From: Bacteroidetes bacterium UBA1952
GTDB taxonomy: Bacteria > Bacteroidota > Bacteroidia > Chitinophagales > Chitinophagaceae
Length of the DNA: 5,842 nucleotides
Reading direction: 5' to 3'
Assembly (NCBI GenBank): GCA_002336725.1
Contig: DDEO01000038.1
Location: 1 to 5,842 of the forward strand
Positions 4,783 to 5,842 of the stretch are shown piece by piece. The position numbers were made by a program, and so were the translations under genes. Under the pieces are notes generated by a model. That model was given only the letters and a program-made list of their open reading frames with translations. It was not told where the DNA came from and did not search any database. Position 1 is the first letter of the stretch, and every line of letters begins with the position of its first letter.

Positions 4783-5842
4783 ATGAACTCGTCTTTTCGC
4801 TTCGGTGCGGCGCTGCTGGGCACTGTCTCTTCCCTTGTGGCCGCCGGGCAAACCACTTATCTCCCTTCCGGAAGTCCGGAAACCGGACTGGTGGACCGGC
4901 TGGAAACGCTTTCCGGAAAGCTCTCTGATACGGTTTTTACCACTCAAAAGCCGTTTTCCCGAAAGGCGCTGAGCCGCTATCTGGAAACGCTGGAAAACAA
5001 CGCTCCGGATTCGCTTCCCCGGCCCGCGCTAAGCGCCATTGATCGTTACCAGATAGACCTCGCACTTGGCGAATCTGCGGAATGGAACGATAAAGAACTG
5101 CTTTCCCGCAAGCCGGTTTTAAAGCATTTTTACCAAACCAAAACCGACCTGTTCCGGGTTAAAACCGACAATTTTTTCCTGTCTGTGAATCCGGTTCTAG
5201 GCTTTGAGGGCATGAATGAAACGCGCTCGCCGGAAGTGCTCAAAGAATCTTCTTTTCGCTACCGCAACACGCGCGGTGCCGAGGTACGCGCCACCATTGC
5301 CAACCGCGTGGGTGTCTATTCCTTTATCACCGACAATCAGGAGCGGATGCCCTGGCACGTGCAGCAATGGGCCAATGCCCATCAGGCCGTTCCGGGAGCC
5401 GATTATTACCTCAACGTCGCCAACAGCACGTACGATTATTTGCAGGCGCGTGGGTATATCGATTTTGCCGCCGTCAAAAACCATATCAATATCACGCTGG
5501 GCTACGACCGGAATTCCATCGGCGACGGCGAGCGCAGCCTGATGCTCTCGGATTTTGCGTCTTCCGGCGCACTCTTTGCCCGCATCCGCACCCGCATCTG
5601 GCGGCTGCAATACGAAAACCTGTTTATGGAGCTAACGCCGCAATACAAGCGCGGCTCCGATCAGGTTTTACCCCACAAATACGCCACGATGCATCACCTG
5701 AGCATCAACGCAACGCGCTGGCTCAACGTGGGGCTTTTTGAAACGGTTATTTTCGACCGCCGCGACCGCTTTTCTTTCTCTTATCTCAACCCCATTATTT
5801 TTCTGCGGCAGGTAGAACGCATGAACGGCTCGCCCGACAACG
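4783..5842 (+). CDS. Exported Wzi/RemB-like outer-membrane protein (N-terminal part, cut by window edge)
   Basis: The frame is open from the ATG at 4783 to the window edge, giving 353 visible residues without a stop. The N-terminus is a Sec signal peptide: SFR, a hydrophobic core to about residue 19, and VAAG|Q around residues 19-23. It lacks a lipobox Cys. A short helical region follows (ETLSGKLSDTVF, TQKPFSRKALSRYLETL). After it come alternating strands typical of an outer-membrane barrel, including FRVKTDNFFLSVNPV, NTRGAEVRATIANRVGVYSF, ITLGYDRNSIGDGERSLMLSDF and WLNVGLFETVIF. YLNPIIF (334-340) is followed by VERMNGSPDN. From memory these blocks match Bacteroidota proteins annotated as capsule assembly Wzi family or gliding motility RemB, but a precise role cannot be assigned. 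Start choice is supported by the signal peptide and the A-rich leader. The gene diverges from pyrC and no partner gene is visible. Confidence 0.75.
   Translation, partial: MNSSFRFGAALLGTVSSLVAAGQTTYLPSGSPETGLVDRLETLSGKLSDTVFTTQKPFSRKALSRYLETLENNAPDSLPRPALSAIDRYQIDLALGESAEWNDKELLSRKPVLKHFYQTKTDLFRVKTDNFFLSVNPVLGFEGMNETRSPEVLKESSFRYRNTRGAEVRATIANRVGVYSFITDNQERMPWHVQQWANAHQAVPGADYYLNVANSTYDYLQARGYIDFAAVKNHINITLGYDRNSIGDGERSLMLSDFASSGALFARIRTRIWRLQYENLFMELTPQYKRGSDQVLPHKYATMHHLSINATRWLNVGLFETVIFDRRDRFSFSYLNPIIFLRQVERMNGSPDN

Noticed and set aside
4422..4947. Open frames on both strands across the intergenic repeats (4286-4735 and 4585-4776 on +, 4422-4664 and 4597-4947 on -)
   Set aside because: Their translations are made of the repeat units (for example VQIHRPD twice), overlap real gene starts, and look like reading through noncoding repeats.

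Overview
The window holds the end of a three-gene signalling operon on the + strand, then a core pyrimidine gene on the - strand, a repeat-rich divergent intergenic region, and the start of an outer-membrane-type gene on the + strand. It looks like a member of the Bacteroidota with roughly half G+C (judged by eye). The dihydroorotase is of the type I associate with that phylum (DDQVHFREPG followed by LTHKADI). The last gene resembles the Wzi/RemB-like surface proteins of gliding Bacteroidota. The protein starts lack strong Shine-Dalgarno sequences and one is preceded by an A-rich leader, as is common there. I cannot name a genus.

Positions 1-3134 carry a vWA protein (C-terminal part only), a PP2C-type phosphatase and a 673-residue protein kinase. 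The gaps are 21 and 2 bases, so they are almost certainly one transcript. The set matches the vWA/PP2C/kinase grouping known from comparative genomics as the TerY phosphorylation triad, with Escherichia coli YegL/YegK/YegI as relatives. A reversible Ser/Thr phosphorylation switch is implied: the kinase adds phosphate, the PP2C removes it, and the vWA protein is a likely metal-dependent scaffold or target. The kinase continues past its catalytic domain into a CPWC motif, a hydrophobic segment, and a long helical region around a helix-hairpin-helix-like stretch. The substrate is unknown.

Positions 3124-4458 (- strand) encode dihydroorotase, the third step of de novo pyrimidine synthesis. It converges on the kinase, and the two coding ends overlap by 11 bases. 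It is probably functionally unrelated to the triad.

Positions 4459-4782 lie between two divergently transcribed genes and are packed with repeats. There are three TTCG-centred units, two inverted copies of a palindromic element of about 50 bases, and a 32-base direct repeat. This is the most structured noncoding DNA in the window. From 4783 to the right edge an unfinished reading frame encodes an exported protein with a signal peptide. No tRNA, rRNA, CRISPR array or transposase gene was seen. The palindromic octamer TTCCGGAA occurs seven times, far above chance.
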